Shown here: positions 4,514 to 6,842 of the stretch, one piece after another
How positions within the stretch are numbered: the stretch's first letter is position 1
Layout: each line of letters begins with the position of its first letter
Source: an uncultured Eubacteriales bacterium
GTDB taxonomy: Bacteria; Bacillota; Clostridia; Christensenellales; Borkfalkiaceae
Length of the DNA: 6,842 nucleotides
Reading direction: 5' to 3'
NCBI GenBank assembly: GCA_949745625.1
Contig: CATJZR010000115.1
Span: 1 to 6,842, forward strand
Translations under genes and position numbers: made by a program
Notes under the pieces: model-generated
What the model saw: only the letters and a program-made list of their open reading frames with translations
Told to the model about the DNA's origin: nothing
Database searches by the model: none

Positions 4514-6457
4514 ATGAAAAAGATTAAGTTTTTGCCGGTATTATTTACCGCATTTGCAGCAGTATTCTGCCTTAGCGCATGCTTCGGTATTCCCGTAAAA
4601 AAGCCAGACGATGCACTTTTAAAGGTGTTCGAGCAATACGACGATACCTCAAAATGGAATTTCGCCATTAACGTCACCGTCAACGACGGTACCGACACAT
4701 TTACGGAATACTACGAATACATGAAAGAAAATATTTCGCAAACGGTGACGACGGACGATGGCACGTTTACCGATTATTTCAGCTTCGGTACGACTGCGTA
4801 CTATTACTACGACAAGGGCGACGGTACTTACGAGAAGTACGACGAAAATTCCGAAACGTTCGAAGAAGCTTATTCATATACGAATATTGTCGACCTGACG
4901 CAGCTTAAATATTACAAATTCACCAAAACCGAAGAGGCGTACGCCGCCGATTTACCCGACTCCGCGGGCGACGATATTATAGGCAGCTACGAGGGCAGAA
5001 CGTGGGTTAACATGATTATGTACGTCAGCGACGGAAAAATCAGCAAGCTTATAGGAAAGCTTGACGACGGATACACATTGCAGTTCGAGTTCTGTAAATA
5101 CGGCGTAATAAATTTCACGCTTCCCGACGAAGAAACGCCGACGGTACCGTCGGGCGTTATGGAAAAACAAAACTATAACCCCGAAACCTTCGACAGCGAA
5201 AATCTTCAAGACAAAATGCTGAAAAACGACGGTGCTATCGGACTTCCCTCCACCGGAAATATCGACGCGCTGGTTATCCCCGTACAGTTCAAGAACGACA
5301 CGATAACGCAATCGCAGCTGAACAAGCTGAATATAGCGTTCAACGGCACGTCCGAGCAGACGGGCTGGGAAAGCGTCAAAACCTATTATCAAAAAGCTTC
5401 CTACGGCAAGCTCAACCTCTCGTTCGACATTCAGTCCGTCTATAAGGCAAATAACACCGCCTCCTATTACGAGCAGTACAAACAGACCGTTACCGAAGGC
5501 GGCGAAACCTTCGAGATTACCGGCGAAAAGCTTATTTTACAGGAAGCGCTTGCTTACTACGAGCCGCTTATAGACCTTAACAAATACGACACGAACGGCG
5601 ACGGCGCTATCGACGCGGTTTATCTTATCTACTCCGCGCCCGTCGATTACGATTATGCAGAGTTTTACTGGGCATACGTGGCGTGGTACTACGGTCAGGA
5701 GCAATACGACGGACTGGACGCCTATTTCTATCTGTTTGCGGGCTTCGACTTTATGGACGAGGACATTGACAAACTTGACGGAATGAAAATAAACGCCTCA
5801 ACCTACATACACGAAACAGGTCATCTTCTGGGGCTTGACGACTACTACGACTACAATAAAAATACCGGCAGCAACGAGGGACTCGGCGGCGCGGATATGA
5901 TGGACTACACCGTCGGCGACCAGAACGTCTATTCCAAAATTATGATGGGCTGGCTTGAACCCACAATCGTAACCTCGACCCGTACCCTCACACTTTCAAG
6001 CTCGCAAAAAGCTTCGGCCATACTCATTCCTTTGAATTTCGACAACTCGTATTTCTGCGAATATCTGTTAATCGATTTGTACACGGCGGACGGAGTTAAC
6101 GCAATGCACTCTTCCGTAGACAATACAGTGCTTTACGACGGCGCGGCGTACGGTGTGAGAATTTACCACGTGGCTTCGTCGATAAAAAATCCTTACAGCG
6201 ACAGCTACAGCTCGTTTACCGATAACAACAACTCGGTTTCGAGAATTCCTCTTATCAAGCTTGTCGAAGCAGACGGCGAAAAGAAATTTGCAAGCAGCGG
6301 CGGCTACGCCTCCCGCACCGATTTGTGGACGACGGGCAGTATGCTGTCAAAGGCGTTTCCCTCCTACACTCGTCACGACGGAAAGCTGCTCAACTTCGAC
6401 GTTGCAATGAGCGCAGTCACCTCAACGGGCGCGGTTATTACGGTTACGTTTAAATGA
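4514..6457 (+). CDS. Surface lipoprotein with M6-family (immune inhibitor A-like) metalloprotease domain
   Basis: A 647-residue predicted secreted zinc peptidase tethered to the outer face of the membrane. Seen: a type II signal peptide, MKKIK plus a hydrophobic stretch, with lipobox LSAC and lipidated C23. Residues about 24-240 form an aromatic- and acid-rich domain (many Tyr, Asp and Thr) that I do not recognise. The M6 domain begins near 248 (NIDALVIPVQFKND), followed by SVKTYYQKASYGKL, the calcium-site-like YDTNGDGAIDAVYLIY (D359, N361, D363, D367), the zinc and catalytic motif HETGH (H433, E434, H437) with GLDDYYDY, and GGADMMDY (about 458-465) leading to YSKIMMGWLEP. The C-terminal 150 residues look beta-rich. 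No cell-wall anchor or dockerin is present. It is a single-gene unit with its own promoter and terminator. The substrate is unknown; nutrition and turnover of surface proteins are both possible. The divergent position next to spoIIAA does not by itself imply a sporulation role. Confidence 0.88.
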   Translation: MKKIKFLPVLFTAFAAVFCLSACFGIPVKKPDDALLKVFEQYDDTSKWNFAINVTVNDGTDTFTEYYEYMKENISQTVTTDDGTFTDYFSFGTTAYYYYDKGDGTYEKYDENSETFEEAYSYTNIVDLTQLKYYKFTKTEEAYAADLPDSAGDDIIGSYEGRTWVNMIMYVSDGKISKLIGKLDDGYTLQFEFCKYGVINFTLPDEETPTVPSGVMEKQNYNPETFDSENLQDKMLKNDGAIGLPSTGNIDALVIPVQFKNDTITQSQLNKLNIAFNGTSEQTGWESVKTYYQKASYGKLNLSFDIQSVYKANNTASYYEQYKQTVTEGGETFEITGEKLILQEALAYYEPLIDLNKYDTNGDGAIDAVYLIYSAPVDYDYAEFYWAYVAWYYGQEQYDGLDAYFYLFAGFDFMDEDIDKLDGMKINASTYIHETGHLLGLDDYYDYNKNTGSNEGLGGADMMDYTVGDQNVYSKIMMGWLEPTIVTSTRTLTLSSSQKASAILIPLNFDNSYFCEYLLIDLYTADGVNAMHSSVDNTVLYDGAAYGVRIYHVASSIKNPYSDSYSSFTDNNNSVSRIPLIKLVEADGEKKFASSGGYASRTDLWTTGSMLSKAFPSYTRHDGKLLNFDVAMSAVTSTGAVITVTFK

Positions 6458-6466
6458 CAATCTATT

Positions 6467-6507
6467 AAAAGCGCCCACTCTACCACGGGTAGAGTGGGCG
6501 CTTTTTT
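6467..6507 (+). terminator. Strong intrinsic terminator of the M6 lipoprotein gene
   Basis: AAAAGCGCCCACTCTACC (6467-6484) pairs perfectly with 6488-6505 around a 3-base loop, and a six-T run covers 6502-6507. The stem is 18 bp, including the A-T flank. It begins 9 bases after the stop codon. Because of its A-rich left flank it could also stop minus-strand transcription. Confidence 0.93.
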
Positions 6508-6631
6508 AGTAGAGTTTCAGTTTTAAAAGTAGAAACGAACAAAAAAACAGTAGATTGAAGATTGGCTAAATTAGGTTTTCTTTTGCGCGCCCCGTAGATA
6601 TACTTTAAATATAAGTTTTGGAGGCAATTTT

Positions 6632-6842
6632 ATGAAAACGGTAAATGCAACCCCTACGGTAGCAATCACACAAAAGAAAGGCTTTTGCTCGTTTTATTCC
6701 AAGGGCGAAGAAATTTTCAACGCCGTATCGCATATTGTAGGCGGCGCGTTCGGGCTTGCGGTGTGGATTACGCTTACAGTATTCTCTTACCCCTCTGCTA
6801 TCCATATAATAGCCTCTTCCGTTTTTGCGGCAAGCATAGTTA
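6632..6842 (+). CDS. Hemolysin III / PAQR-family membrane protein, 3' end outside window
   Basis: The first 70 codons are visible, beginning MKTVNATPTV, and the frame stays open to the window end. The segment YSKGEEIFNAVSHIVGGAFGLA (about 22-43) is the opening signature of hemolysin III/TrhA-type proteins in the PAQR superfamily, including the early Glu and the His of SHIVGG. It leads into a first hydrophobic segment (about 37-53) and a second (about 57-70). The family usually has seven membrane helices and about 210-220 residues, so roughly two thirds is missing here. The label hemolysin is historical; roles in membrane lipid homeostasis have been proposed. The start is fixed by GGAGG (6620-6624) seven bases before the ATG. 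A TATACT at 6599-6604 could be a -10, but no good -35 accompanies it. The preceding terminator makes it a separate unit. Confidence 0.88.
   Translation, partial: MKTVNATPTVAITQKKGFCSFYSKGEEIFNAVSHIVGGAFGLAVWITLTVFSYPSAIHIIASSVFAASIV

Noticed and set aside
6516..6540. GTTTC...GAAAC inverted repeat in the spacer before the hemolysin III gene
   Set aside because: The pairing arms are short, the centre is a TTTTAAAA run, and it has no clear relation to a promoter or gene end. It is too weak to call.
6605..6805. Minus-strand open frame over the hemolysin III gene start
   Set aside because: The plus strand here has a strong ribosome site and a recognisable hemolysin III N-terminus; the opposite frame has neither.

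Overview
The window looks like chromosome from a spore-forming, monoderm Firmicute of the class Clostridia. It carries a complete spoIIAA-spoIIAB-sigF operon, Shine-Dalgarno sites of the AGGAGG type, sigma-A-like promoters and a lipoprotein-anchored M6 peptidase. Base composition is mixed: GC-rich genes with AT-rich spacers. An uncultured gut lineage near Christensenellales is possible, but that is a guess from style and is not shown by any marker here.

Region 1 (1-2183, minus strand) is one compact operon read right to left: a class I/II PLP aminotransferase, then ruvC, then ruvA, with gaps of only 9 and 3 bases. A good promoter lies so close to the aminotransferase start codon that the mRNA is predicted to be leaderless. 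RuvC looks complete and active. RuvA stops at 148 residues, in the linker before domain III, which is the part that normally contacts RuvB. The window ends 15 bases beyond that stop, so ruvB, if present, is outside it.

Region 2 (2197-2855) is a small accessory island between two core operons. It has a minus-strand XRE-type helix-turn-helix regulator and a divergent plus-strand gene for an 87-residue helical protein resembling the DUF6809 type. The 93-base divergent spacer holds a perfect 13-base palindrome and a degenerate second copy. The second copy sits between the -35 and -10 of the plus-strand promoter, so an autoregulated switch is likely.

Region 3 (2816-4326, minus strand) is the forespore sigma-F operon. 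SpoIIAA is the anti-anti-sigma factor, SpoIIAB the anti-sigma kinase and SigF the sigma factor. The genes are 1-2 bases apart and end at a hairpin terminator that includes the sigF stop codon. The best spoIIAA start lies 30 bases inside the longest frame.

Region 4 (4449-6507, plus strand) is a single-gene unit with its own promoter and a strong terminator. It encodes a 647-residue lipoprotein with an M6 (immune inhibitor A-like) zinc peptidase domain behind an N-terminal domain I do not recognise. Region 5 (6632-6842, plus strand) is the 5' part of a hemolysin III/PAQR-family membrane protein cut by the window end. No RNA genes, CRISPR arrays, insertion sequences or attachment sites were seen, and there is no gene-free stretch longer than 300 bases.
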